Assembly: GCA_945869955.1 (NCBI GenBank)
Contig: CAMBQP010000003.1
Location: 1-64,000 of the forward strand
DNA from: Schlesneria paludicola DSM 18645
GTDB taxonomy: Bacteria; Planctomycetota; Planctomycetia; Planctomycetales; Planctomycetaceae
Length of the DNA stretch: 64,000 nucleotides
Direction: 5' to 3'
Positions 45,718-54,672 of this stretch are shown piece by piece. Position numbers and translations under genes: made by a program. The notes beneath the pieces were generated by a model that was not told where the DNA came from, did no database searches, and was given only the letters and a program-made list of their open reading frames with translations. Every line of letters begins with the position of its first letter. The first letter of the stretch is position 1.

Positions 45718-46977
45718 GGGTTTCGTGGTTTGGCTGAATTGCTGCAGCGCCTCACGAGACCGGGAATGACTGGGGTCAATGGACAGGGCGGCTCGAAACC
45801 AAAGAACTGCCAACTGGGATTTCCCTAACCGGTTGGCCAGTTCTCCTGTCCGGTAACGAAGTTCCGCATCGTCGGGATGACTGGCGACCTGATCATGCAG
45901 ATCGCTAAACTCCCGTTCCCATGCTTGAATTTCCAACATTCGCTTCAACGCGACATCGGCCTCTTCCGTTTTTCCCATCGCACGAAACGCCTGAGACAGC
46001 TGTAATTGAATTTCTCGATTGAAGGGCTCAAGTTGTCGAGCCACAACCAGAATTTGGGCGGCATTCTCGGCCTGGCCTTGATCAAGCATTCGTTTTCCCA
46101 TGGCGAGTTTGGCGGGGGAATACTGCGGATCAAGCGCCATGGCCTCGATCAATTGGCTTTCTGCCAATTCAAATCGGCCCAGGCTGGTGTTGCACTGTGC
46201 CTGGATCGTCAGCGCGGCTGCGGACCGGGAAGCGTTCTTCAACGTCGTCAATGCTTCCTGGAATTGATCGACCTTCGTCTGCGATTCCGCGAGTTCAATC
46301 AGGACCTGTTCCACACCAGATTGGCGAGGATCGCGTTCAAGGGATTTGCGGTAGTGACCGATCGCTTTCGAATACAGTTCGCTGTCTTTCGCGATTAAAC
46401 CCAACAGCCGATCGGGACGCGCGTCTGTCGGGTCGTGTGCAGAAATATGCTCCATCTCGGTTGTTGCCTCAGAAACCGCCCCCAGATCGTAGTAAGCGGA
46501 CGCCAGCCAGCGACGCGCATCGAGCGCATGGGGGTCTTGCTGAAGAGCGTGCAATGCCGCATCAATCGCATGCAGATATCGTCCGGATTCATAACAACAG
46601 CGGGCGGTGATCGTGTTGGCTTCTACGGCCAGTTTGGGATTGATCGCCGCGCGCTGCAGGCAGACAATTGCCTCGTCACGCTTGCCCGCTCGAGCCAGGA
46701 TCAATCCTTTCAAGAGATTTCCTTCCGGTTCGAGGCCCGCCGTTTTTAACAGTTGTTCGGCAATCTCCAAAACTCTGACGCGATCCCCTTCGATCAGGGC
46801 TTCCCTTCCCTGTCGATAGAGGCCTTCTGGTCCGAATGAAATCCAGACCATCCAAGTCACGAGGAAGGCAAGCATGATGAGTGTGAAAAACATCACCCAT
46901 CGCCAGGACGGCGGCTTCCCAAGCCCTCTGCGGCGGGGCGATTCTGCAGCGGAACGCGTCGAAGAGGTGTCAGTCAT
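45715..46977 (-). CDS. Membrane-anchored TPR protein
   Basis: This 420-residue protein has a short Arg-rich cytoplasmic end and one membrane helix (WVMFFTLIMLAFLVTWMVWI, about residues 25-45). At least seven TPR-like repeats follow (AGKRDEAIVCLQRAAINPKLAVEANTI, YLHAIDAALHALQQDPHALDARRWLASAYYDLG). It probably scaffolds a complex outside the cytoplasmic membrane. ATG 46977 lies ten bases after the stop of the CRTAC1 gene, and a TTG start at 46998 would overlap it. The C-terminal architecture resembles the TPR protein at 50934, so the two are probably paralogues. Confidence 0.83.
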   Translation of the reverse strand: MTDTSSTRSAAESPRRRGLGKPPSWRWVMFFTLIMLAFLVTWMVWISFGPEGLYRQGREALIEGDRVRVLEIAEQLLKTAGLEPEGNLLKGLILARAGKRDEAIVCLQRAAINPKLAVEANTITARCCYESGRYLHAIDAALHALQQDPHALDARRWLASAYYDLGAVSEATTEMEHISAHDPTDARPDRLLGLIAKDSELYSKAIGHYRKSLERDPRQSGVEQVLIELAESQTKVDQFQEALTTLKNASRSAAALTIQAQCNTSLGRFELAESQLIEAMALDPQYSPAKLAMGKRMLDQGQAENAAQILVVARQLEPFNREIQLQLSQAFRAMGKTEEADVALKRMLEIQAWEREFSDLHDQVASHPDDAELRYRTGELANRLGKSQLAVLWFRAALSIDPSHSRSREALQQFSQTTKP

Positions 46978-46987
46978 GTTTGTTGCT

Positions 46988-48736
46988 TTACTGTTCAACG
47001 ACCGTCAAGACCTGATTGCACACCACATTTTTCAAAATCGTTTGGGAACCTGAAATCCATTTGATGGTCAATTCGTCGATTTGTTCTGCCGTTCCGCAAC
47101 CAAAATAAATCCGTGAATCACTGGACGAAGCATAACTGGAACCACTCCGAATTAAACGCATGAGACTCTTGGACCCCATACGAGCGGTTGCGACCGCTCC
47201 AATCGGACTGCGTGAGGACTTCCGTCCAATGACTCGTACAATCAGCCAATTGTGTTGGAAAGCGGATTCGTTCGAGAGAACCGTCGCCGGTTCATTCAGG
47301 TTTGAGATCACCACATCTTCATCCCCATCCCCATCCAGATCCCCCGTGGCCAATCCCCGTCCTGCATGCCCCCGCTGGAAGTAGTCGCCCGCCTGCCCGG
47401 AAATATTGACAAATCGCTTTCCTTCCCGATTTTCGAGCAACAGTGGTTGCTGCAGCCGTGGGGTATTCAATGGGAAGCGGATGACATGACCATTTGAGAC
47501 GACCAGATCTTCATCTCCATCCAGATCGGCATCAATGAAACGAGTTCCCCAGCCGACATACATTGCACCGACGGCCGCAATTCCAGCCGATTGGCTGATG
47601 TGACGGAACTGCCCTTTTCCCAGATTTCGATACAGGGCATTATTTTCCCGTTCGTAGTTAACCACCCAGAGATCTGGCAAGCCATCCCCATCGAAATCCC
47701 CCACATCGACCCCCATACTCCCGTCGGGGGTGCCGATATCACTGAGTGCGGTGCCGGTCATCAGTGCCACCTCTTCAAAATGCCCCCGACCGTCATTGCG
47801 ATACAGAAAATTGGGAACAGTATCGTTGGTCACATACAGATCGAGATCCCCATCCAGATCAAGGTCAGCGGCGATCACACCTAAGCCTTTGCCATCCGGT
47901 TGCAGTCCGGAATCTGGGGTTCCATTACGAAAGGTTCCGTCACCATTTCCGAAAAAGAGAGTATCGGGTAATCCCTGAAATTGCCGGGGAGGACAGACTT
48001 CCCGAGGATGTCCTGGCGGCCCCACACAAATCGGCTGGTTTTGAAATGACCAATCCACATAGTGGGCCACAAACAGATCCAGTGTTCCATCCTGATTAAA
48101 ATCACCCCAGGCCGCACTACTGCTCCAAAGTGGATCATCAAGTTGGGCTTGGTCCGCAATATTTTGAAATGTGCCATCCCCCTGATTTTGATAGAGCATC
48201 AATCCACCATAACCCGTTACCAGCACGTCATCAAAACCATCGTTGTCAAAGTCAGCGATCGCCGCTCCATGGCTGTAGAAACGGGCGGGGCCGATCTCAG
48301 AGGACGCAGTAACGTTGACAAAATCCCAGTTCGCCACATTTCGGAACAATGCCGACGGATTCCCCGTAGTTTTTTGAGTGGAAAAAGACCCGCCTCCCGG
48401 AAAAAAGAGATCGAGCCGGCCATCTCCGTCGAAGTCAAAGAGGGCGACTCCTCCCCCCAACGATTCAAGAATGGCAAAATCGGAGTGGGCTTCGTCGTTT
48501 TTATAGAGGAACGTGAGCTGCGAAGCCTCTGTCCGATCCTGGAAAACGATTCGAGATGCGGATGCTGTTACCCGCGCAATGGGTTCGGAATTCGTCACGG
48601 TGGGATCCGCGCGGTCGTTCATCGGGCGAGTCGCGGTCCGATCACATCCCAGTAAAGGGAGCAAGATCGAAAAACCAACGCAAAACAGAATTCCCTGCTC
48701 CCTAATCGACCTTAATGAGAGTCCCAATTTTGGCAT
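46988..48736 (-). CDS. CRTAC1 family VCBS/FG-GAP protein with ASPIC/UnbV domain, lipoprotein
   Basis: This 582-residue protein has a lipobox (LLPLLGC, about residue 30). At least seven FG-GAP/VCBS-type repeats follow with calcium-site motifs DFDGDGRLDL, DFDNDGFDDV, DFNQDGTLDL, DLDLDGDLDL, DFDGDGLPDL, DADLDGDEDL and DLDGDGDEDV. The C-terminus is an ASPIC/UnbV domain (SSGSSYASSSDSRIYFGCGTAEQIDELTIKWISGSQTIL). It is probably a surface beta-propeller for adhesion or carbohydrate interaction. The start MPKLGLS at 48736 is preferred over the long frame to 48928, because the latter puts 64 residues before the lipobox. It is upstream of, and co-directional with, the TPR gene. Confidence 0.88.
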   Translation of the reverse strand: MPKLGLSLRSIREQGILFCVGFSILLPLLGCDRTATRPMNDRADPTVTNSEPIARVTASASRIVFQDRTEASQLTFLYKNDEAHSDFAILESLGGGVALFDFDGDGRLDLFFPGGGSFSTQKTTGNPSALFRNVANWDFVNVTASSEIGPARFYSHGAAIADFDNDGFDDVLVTGYGGLMLYQNQGDGTFQNIADQAQLDDPLWSSSAAWGDFNQDGTLDLFVAHYVDWSFQNQPICVGPPGHPREVCPPRQFQGLPDTLFFGNGDGTFRNGTPDSGLQPDGKGLGVIAADLDLDGDLDLYVTNDTVPNFLYRNDGRGHFEEVALMTGTALSDIGTPDGSMGVDVGDFDGDGLPDLWVVNYERENNALYRNLGKGQFRHISQSAGIAAVGAMYVGWGTRFIDADLDGDEDLVVSNGHVIRFPLNTPRLQQPLLLENREGKRFVNISGQAGDYFQRGHAGRGLATGDLDGDGDEDVVISNLNEPATVLSNESAFQHNWLIVRVIGRKSSRSPIGAVATARMGSKSLMRLIRSGSSYASSSDSRIYFGCGTAEQIDELTIKWISGSQTILKNVVCNQVLTVVEQ

Positions 48737-49170
48737 GGTGATGTTTCTCAGCGGGTAAAGAGGGAATTTTCTGCGGCGTTTCTCATTCTCACCAATCGAC
48801 AAACTCTGCTTTTTAGAGAATGGACCACGAAATAGACAGCTGATTTTGATCCGAAAATGGCGATTGCCTCGAAAATCAGGGTGCGATGGCATCTCATATT
48901 TTCTGGCTGCATCAAGATTCTTCATCAAAAACTCATCAAATTCCGATTTTATCCTTGCAGTTACATTTCAGTGTCGACAAAATCACCCAGACCCTTACGC
49001 TACTCTTCGACGGTTACTCAAATTTCATTCGACGATTCGTTGTTAATTTCTCGCTGGTTTCCCTGAACTGAATCCGATTTCAACACTGTTATGTTTGTCT
49101 GATTTCGCTGAGTTCCAAGCCATTTCGGCTCTACTTTTTGGTTTTTTTCACATTTCGGGAGGAATCGCGC
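48737..49170. other. 434-base divergent intergenic region
   Basis: No gene is seen. The sequence is A/T-richer than its surroundings and probably carries promoters for the CRTAC1 gene (minus) and the DUF1559 gene (plus). No clear -35/-10 pair stands out. A strong GGGAGGA ribosome site (49157-49163) precedes the plus-strand gene. Confidence 0.45.
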
Positions 49171-50148
49171 ATGACAAGGTATCGCGGTAAATTGCGGGGA
49201 TTTACGTTGATTGAATTGCTGGTGGTCATTGCGATCATCGCGGTTTTGATCGCACTTCTGCTCCCTGCCGTGCAGCAGGCACGTGAGGCAGCCCGTCGGA
49301 CTCAGTGCAAGAATAACCTGAAGCAATACGGCTTAGGACTGCACAACTACCATGACACGTACAAAATGTTCCCGATTGCGGGTCAGAACTGGGCGGTACC
49401 ATCGGGTATCGGCTGGCAGCCTCGAATTCTTCCCTTCGTCGATCAGGCACCGTTGTTTAATGCGATGAACTTCAGCCCGACCGCTGCAGACATCGCAGCC
49501 GGACGCAATAACGCCTACCAGTCCCTGTTGCCAAACGGTAAACAGGTTCAACAGACAGTATTGCCATTTTCTCGTTGTCCCAGCGATAACTCGAATAAGC
49601 TGGATGATCCAAGTCAGTGCAGTTATGGCGGCAGCTTGGGGTCACAACGAACTCCCTCTTGTGACGGAAATTGTAATACTTGGCTGGTTCAGGGTGTGAA
49701 CTACGATAATATTGGGGTTGCGGACCATGGCAACACGTTGTCGGCCAGTCAGCTTTCGGGAATGTTTGGTCGCCTTGGTGGATCGATCAACATGGCGAAA
49801 GTCAGCGATGGAACTTCTAACACGATCTTCGTGGGAGAAATCCTTTCGGATTGTACTGACCACAACGGGCACTTCTGGGACTATAACCAGGGTGCGAATG
49901 CTCATGCTTCGACATCGGCACCGCTGAACAACATGAACACATGCCCTAATTCCAAGCGAATTACCAACCCTGCCTGTACGGCACAGTGTAACTGGAACTA
50001 CTCATGGGGCTTCCGATCCCAGCACGTGGGTGGTGCTCAGTTCCTGCTGGTCGATGGCTCGGTCCGGTTCATCAGTGAGAACATTGACTACAACACGTAT
50101 CAACGCATCGGAGGTCGTGCTGATGGTAATACGGTTGGCGAATTCTAA
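49171..50148 (+). CDS. DUF1559 prepilin-like protein
   Basis: This 325-residue protein belongs to the very large planctomycete DUF1559 family. Its type IV prepilin leader GFTLIELLVVIAIIAVLIALLLPAVQQAREAARRTQCKNNLKQ is followed by a beta-rich domain. The C-terminal block FRSQHVGGAQFLLVDGSVRFISENIDYNTYQRIGGRADG is the H-x-G-G-x-x-x-x-x-x-D-G-S signature. Paired cysteines are frequent. Such proteins may form pilin-like or surface structures, but the role is unproven. ATG 49171 has GGGAGGA upstream. The lipoprotein gene follows by 117 bases. Confidence 0.95.
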   Translation: MTRYRGKLRGFTLIELLVVIAIIAVLIALLLPAVQQAREAARRTQCKNNLKQYGLGLHNYHDTYKMFPIAGQNWAVPSGIGWQPRILPFVDQAPLFNAMNFSPTAADIAAGRNNAYQSLLPNGKQVQQTVLPFSRCPSDNSNKLDDPSQCSYGGSLGSQRTPSCDGNCNTWLVQGVNYDNIGVADHGNTLSASQLSGMFGRLGGSINMAKVSDGTSNTIFVGEILSDCTDHNGHFWDYNQGANAHASTSAPLNNMNTCPNSKRITNPACTAQCNWNYSWGFRSQHVGGAQFLLVDGSVRFISENIDYNTYQRIGGRADGNTVGEF

Positions 50149-50265
50149 TCGTTTTCGTTTGGCATGTGCTTGATCATTTGAAATCGCTCGTCCATCAGGT
50201 ACTTTCAGACTTGGTGGACGAGTTTCTCTATTCTGATTTATTGTTATTTTGCGGAGATTTCAGGC

Positions 50266-50733
50266 GTGCATTTTTCAAGGTTTTTGTCACTGCTCGTGAT
50301 CACCAGCTTGTGTGGCTGCGGTTCTTCAGACACGTTAACGCTAGCTCCCGTGACCGGCACCGTACTCTTCAAAGGGAAGCCCCTTTCGGGTGCCACCGTG
50401 ACGATGATCAGCGAAAAAGGCCAAATGGCGAACGGTTTCACAGATAATGACGGAAAGTTTCGCATGACAACGGGTGGCCGACCGGGAGTTCCCGTTGGCT
50501 TGGCAAAGGTCGGTATCTTGAAGATGGCCGGCAATACAGCCACAGTCGATATCAAAAACGTCAAACCCGATGACATGAAGAATATGCAAATTTCGGGGGG
50601 CGGAGTTGCTAAGGATCTTGTTCCCAAAAGTGAAATTCCCGCAAAATACTCGAAGCCTGAGGAAAGCAAATTAACCGCTGCCGTTGATAAAGATGGCAAA
50701 AAAAATGTGTTTGAATTCATTTTGGTTGAGTAA
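50266..50733 (+). CDS. Small lipoprotein with carboxypeptidase-regulatory-like domain
   Basis: This 155-residue protein starts with GTG and has a lipobox (SLCGC, about residue 17). A transthyretin-like/carboxypeptidase regulatory-like fold follows (TLAPVTGTVLFKGKPLSGATVTMISEKGQMANGFTDNDGKFRMTT). This is the usual small lipoprotein found after DUF1559 genes in planctomycetes, often annotated hypothetical. GCGGAG lies about ten bases before the GTG. A terminator follows at 50776. Confidence 0.82.
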   Translation: MHFSRFLSLLVITSLCGCGSSDTLTLAPVTGTVLFKGKPLSGATVTMISEKGQMANGFTDNDGKFRMTTGGRPGVPVGLAKVGILKMAGNTATVDIKNVKPDDMKNMQISGGGVAKDLVPKSEIPAKYSKPEESKLTAAVDKDGKKNVFEFILVE

Positions 50734-50775
50734 CTTCTCTGCGGAATCGCTAAGCTGCGGGATGATACAAAACAC

Positions 50776-50804
50776 AAACAGCAGATTGGATTTTGCTGTT
50801 TTTT
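50776..50804 (+). terminator. Rho-independent terminator
   Basis: The arms AAACAGCA (50776-50783) and TGCTGTTT (50794-50801) form an 8-pair stem with a 10-base loop, followed by a T-run to 50804. It ends the DUF1559/lipoprotein transcript. Confidence 0.82.
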
Positions 50805-50825
50805 GATCATCGGTTCTGTCTGCCT

Positions 50826-50877
50826 CGGCCTCTTCGCATGATAACGCGGGGCGGCCTCATCGCGTGAAAACGCGGAG
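50826..50877 (+). repeat. 26-bp imperfect tandem duplication
   Basis: Two 26-base units (50826-50851 and 50852-50877) match at 22 positions. They are non-coding and lie between the convergent lipoprotein and TPR genes. Confidence 0.8.
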
Positions 50878-50933
50878 GGTTCTCTTTGTGTGTGAAAGAG
50901 CAGGATTAAGGCTTGATCTGGGATGATCATCGG

Positions 50934-52247
50934 TCATTTCGATTGGCCGCTACTCCCAACTTCTCGATCGTGTAAATAGGTTTCCAGTGCCTCGCGGGCC
51001 TGCGGATGGTTTGGCTGCATCTGTAAAACGGTCTGCAGCCACGCAGCACCGTCCTCTTTCATCCCCATGTCCATAAAAATCTTGCCGGCTTCGTAACGCA
51101 AGTCGGCATTCCCCGGTCGATCTACAAGAATCCGAGCGATTTCTTCGACTCGTTCTCGCTGTGAGCGAACTTGTTTCGATCGTTCCAGTGCCTCTTGCGA
51201 TTTTTGCAGCTCACCACTGGACGAGTAGGCTTGAGACAGTGCAAACCAGATTGACGCCTCGGCAGGATCCAGCTGGACCGCTTTTTCAAGATTCCCAATC
51301 GCGTCGATCCATCGCCCGGCATCGGCTTCGATTTGTCCCTGATGCGACAGCGCCGTGGCACGTTCGACGGTGGAAAGATTGAGCGTCATCACATGCTGCA
51401 GTAACGGGATCGCTTTGTTGACGTTTCCCAATCGTCGCTCGCATTCGGCAGCACCAATCAAGAGATCGGGGCGATTCGGAGCTTGAACCAGTCCCAATTC
51501 AAATTCGCGCGCGGCGGCTTCAATCCGATTCGAATCTTTCAAGACTTCAGCCAGTCGACTGCGTGCGTTGAGATAACGGGGATCGATTGCGAGAATTTCT
51601 CGATATTCCTGTTCTTCCGCTGTCGGATTATCAATTCGACGGCAGATATCGGCACGCCAATACTTGGGAAAGATCGCCTTCGGCTTCCATTCGCTCCAAA
51701 AATTCAAACAATCCCAAGCTTCTTTCAGTCGATACGTTTTCAGAAAGCCGATCGACAGCGCTTCGTAGATCTCTTCGGCCGCTTCATCGCTGGCACCACG
51801 CCCCATGATCGATTTGATGCGGGAATTCACCGAATCAATCTCGCCATTCTGAGCGATCGAGAGCAACGTCTGTCGTTCAATATCCTCTTTGTTCCACCCG
51901 AGCTGCTGTGCGGATTCGAGTGGCTTCAGCACCTGATCCAAATGTCCTGCGCGGCGCTGTGCGACGGCAAGTCGGTAATGAGCTTCGGCGGATTGCGGGG
52001 CATAATTGATGGCGTGTTGCAGTCGCGGAATTGCCAACGGGGCATTTCCTGACGATAACTCGTTGCGGGCCGAGTAAAGCTGCCATAACAGCCAACCCTG
52101 TGGAAATGCGATCAAAGCAATCACGGCAAAAAGACCTGCGGCGATCGCCCAGCGCCGCATTCGCCATGGACCTCGAGTCTGTTGGCTGCGTGATGGAGTG
52201 TGTACCGAGTTCACGCGGGAGTCTGCTGCTTTTTGAAACCAGCTCAT
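50934..52247 (-). CDS. Membrane-anchored TPR protein
   Basis: This 437-residue protein has an Arg-rich N-terminus and one membrane helix (AIAAGLFAVIALIAFPQGWLLWQ, about residues 33-56). TPR-like repeats cover most of the rest (APLAIPRLQHAINYAPQSAEAHYRLAVAQRRAG, WIDAIGNLEKAVQLDPAEASIWFALSQAYSSSGELQKS). The end HPQAREALETYLHDRE matches the end of the TPR protein at 45715 in design. It faces the cytochrome gene at 52465 divergently and may share a regulatory region with it. Role: a scaffold, by inference. Confidence 0.83.
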   Translation of the reverse strand: MSWFQKAADSRVNSVHTPSRSQQTRGPWRMRRWAIAAGLFAVIALIAFPQGWLLWQLYSARNELSSGNAPLAIPRLQHAINYAPQSAEAHYRLAVAQRRAGHLDQVLKPLESAQQLGWNKEDIERQTLLSIAQNGEIDSVNSRIKSIMGRGASDEAAEEIYEALSIGFLKTYRLKEAWDCLNFWSEWKPKAIFPKYWRADICRRIDNPTAEEQEYREILAIDPRYLNARSRLAEVLKDSNRIEAAAREFELGLVQAPNRPDLLIGAAECERRLGNVNKAIPLLQHVMTLNLSTVERATALSHQGQIEADAGRWIDAIGNLEKAVQLDPAEASIWFALSQAYSSSGELQKSQEALERSKQVRSQRERVEEIARILVDRPGNADLRYEAGKIFMDMGMKEDGAAWLQTVLQMQPNHPQAREALETYLHDREVGSSGQSK

Positions 52248-52464
52248 GAATCAAGACCGTCGCTAGAGAATCACGGAAAGAGGACTTCGTCGCAAGGGGT
52301 AAAAAGCGTTATAACATCTGACGAATGGTTAAGGCATCCTGAGATTTCGGTTTTTTGCAACGATCAAATCGCTTGAATCACCCAATTCCATTTTGACGTG
52401 TTGTTTCACCGACTCGATGATTGCGGGAACGACTCACGGCTGGTCCCCGCGTTAGCAGGTATTG

Positions 52465-54651
52465 ATGTCAAACGAATCGCCATCCGCGAATCCTCAACAC
52501 TCGCACGCCCGTGCTGTTCGCCGAACGGTGAATTCCGTTGTTTGCCTGCTGCTGCTGAGCTCGCTCGCTGCTGGGTGTTGGTTTTGGAGCGGGTCAGAAA
52601 AACAGCGGAAATTGGATGTGACCATCGCCTCTACAACGTCGAGCCACACCGAACTGACAGGCCCTCTCGAAAAAACCTCGGGATATGTGGGGCCAGAGGC
52701 TTGTGCCGCTTGTCACCGCGAACGGGTCGCTGAATTTATCCAGACTAAGCATTTTCTGGCTTGTCGTGAACCACAAGCGGACAAAATGCCCCGTGCTTTC
52801 TTAACCGAACAAGGACGAGTTCCGTCGCGGGAACCGCAAATTGAGTTTGAAATGACCCAGACTCAAGAGGGATTTTTTCAAACGGCGATTCAGTCGACAT
52901 CGGGGGGTGTCAGAAGTAGCACTTCAAGGATTGACCTGCAGTATGGCTCGCCCCCCAACGACGAGGTCTACTTTTCCTGGAAGGGGGATTTTCTGTATGA
53001 ACTTCCTGTCGCCTGGCTTCATCCCCAGCAGGAATGGGGGATCAGCACCTTTAATCCCGATAGCGGCGGAGATTTTTCTCGCCCCATGTCCGTTCGATGC
53101 CTCGAGTGCCATACCACATGGATGGAACATCTCCCAGGGACTCAAAACGGATTCAAACGAGATCACGCGATCCTGGGGGTGACCTGCGAACGTTGTCATG
53201 GACCGGCTCAGCCACACGTCGATTTCCATCGAATGCATCCCGATGAACAATCCGGTGCCGAAATCCTGCATCCCGGACGATTATCTCGTGAACGGCTGAT
53301 CGAAGTCTGCACACAATGTCACAGCAACGCGATCAAACACCGTGGTCCCGCCTATTCGTATCGTCCCGGACAACTACTCGACGAGTCCTACAAGACGACG
53401 AGCAGTCGATATCCCGAAGAAAATCACGTGGCCAATCAAATTCAGTCCTTACGCGAAAGCAAGTGCTTTCAGCAGAGTGATTCGATGACGTGTATAACCT
53501 GTCATGACCCCCATCATTCCTCAGCAGCCGCGCCCGAGATCGAGGCGCAGGCGAGCCATTCCTGTACAACTTGTCATCAGGAAACCGCTTGCCATGCACG
53601 ACCACAATTACCAACCGGGGTTCAGCATCAGTGTGTTGCGTGTCACATGCCTGCGCATCGCAAGATTCAGGTTTATTTTGACACCACAAAGGATACGTAC
53701 GTCGCTCCCGTCATGGCGTACGAACACCAGATTCGGATTGATCCCATGGCAACCCAAACAGTCCTTTGGGAATGGCACAAAAAACAGCCCGGCGACGAAA
53801 ACGCTCTCTTGGCCAAGTCGCTGGCAAACTCGCTCTACCAACACTGGAACGATGAGGGCGATCGGAGGCGGCAGAACTCTCGACATCTGGCTGCAGCCGA
53901 TGCCTACCGGGAAGCACTTCGTTTCCAATCGGATCCGGATGTTGAGTCGAAGTTGAAAGCGGTACTGGCCGACCGGAGCACAATTGATGTGCAGTCGATG
54001 GTTGCCGCCCGACAGATTCGTCAGCAGCAGTACCGCGATGCCGCGATCACGCTCGAGAAGATTCTGCTTTTAAAGCCAGATCAAGCGCAGGCTCACGGCA
54101 AGCTGGGGGCTGTCTATGCGACGCTTGGTCAAAAAACTCGGGCCGTAGAACACTTGGAAGCAGTACGCCAATGCGACCCGGACGATGCGTATGGAGAAGG
54201 GATGCTCGGCTGGTTGGCATACAATGACGGTCAATACGCCTCGGCGATCGAGCACTACCAGCAAGCCGACGAAATGGAGCCGTTCAAAGCGAAACTTCAT
54301 TTCCAGTGGGGGCTGGCCTGCATGAAAATGGAAAGTTGGAAGTCTGCCAGTGACCAATTCCGCCTGGCGGTGACCATCGATCCGCGGCATGCGGATGCGA
54401 GTGACGCATTGAGTCAATCACTCCAAAAACAGGGGGATTTCGACGGTGCAATTCAATCGGCTCGCCGTGCGGTAATGCTGACTGAACGCAAACGACCGGA
54501 ATTTTTGCTGCAACTTGCCGAGTCCCTGGCGGACAATCGTCAACTCGCGGAAGCCCAGCAGGTTGCCGTCGAGAGCCTGAACGTAACAAGACCCAACGAT
54601 GCCGAGCTCATGTTGCGCATTCGGCGTCGTCTGCAGGAATACCAGAAATAA
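52465..54651 (+). CDS. Seven-haem cytochrome c lipoprotein fused to TPR repeats
   Basis: This 728-residue protein has a lipobox (SLAAGC, about residue 37). Seven CXXCH haem-binding motifs follow: CAACH (residue 80), CLECH, CERCH, CTQCH, CITCH, CTTCH and CVACH (about 390). The spacing resembles cytochrome c554/NrfB-type proteins. Residues about 430-728 form TPR repeats (ARQIRQQQYRDAAITLEKILLLKPDQAQAHGKLGAVYATLG). It is probably a periplasmic or outer-surface electron carrier whose TPR part docks partner proteins. ATG 52465 is used; a TTG lies one codon upstream. It probably forms an operon with the FG-GAP gene 21 bases downstream. Confidence 0.9.
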   Translation: MSNESPSANPQHSHARAVRRTVNSVVCLLLLSSLAAGCWFWSGSEKQRKLDVTIASTTSSHTELTGPLEKTSGYVGPEACAACHRERVAEFIQTKHFLACREPQADKMPRAFLTEQGRVPSREPQIEFEMTQTQEGFFQTAIQSTSGGVRSSTSRIDLQYGSPPNDEVYFSWKGDFLYELPVAWLHPQQEWGISTFNPDSGGDFSRPMSVRCLECHTTWMEHLPGTQNGFKRDHAILGVTCERCHGPAQPHVDFHRMHPDEQSGAEILHPGRLSRERLIEVCTQCHSNAIKHRGPAYSYRPGQLLDESYKTTSSRYPEENHVANQIQSLRESKCFQQSDSMTCITCHDPHHSSAAAPEIEAQASHSCTTCHQETACHARPQLPTGVQHQCVACHMPAHRKIQVYFDTTKDTYVAPVMAYEHQIRIDPMATQTVLWEWHKKQPGDENALLAKSLANSLYQHWNDEGDRRRQNSRHLAAADAYREALRFQSDPDVESKLKAVLADRSTIDVQSMVAARQIRQQQYRDAAITLEKILLLKPDQAQAHGKLGAVYATLGQKTRAVEHLEAVRQCDPDDAYGEGMLGWLAYNDGQYASAIEHYQQADEMEPFKAKLHFQWGLACMKMESWKSASDQFRLAVTIDPRHADASDALSQSLQKQGDFDGAIQSARRAVMLTERKRPEFLLQLAESLADNRQLAEAQQVAVESLNVTRPNDAELMLRIRRRLQEYQK

Positions 54652-54672
54652 CGATCCTCCTCAGGATCTGCG

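Noticed and set aside
45493-45828. Frame encoding repeated DIPG
   Set aside because: It is created by the 12-bp repeat and runs into the opposite-strand TPR gene.
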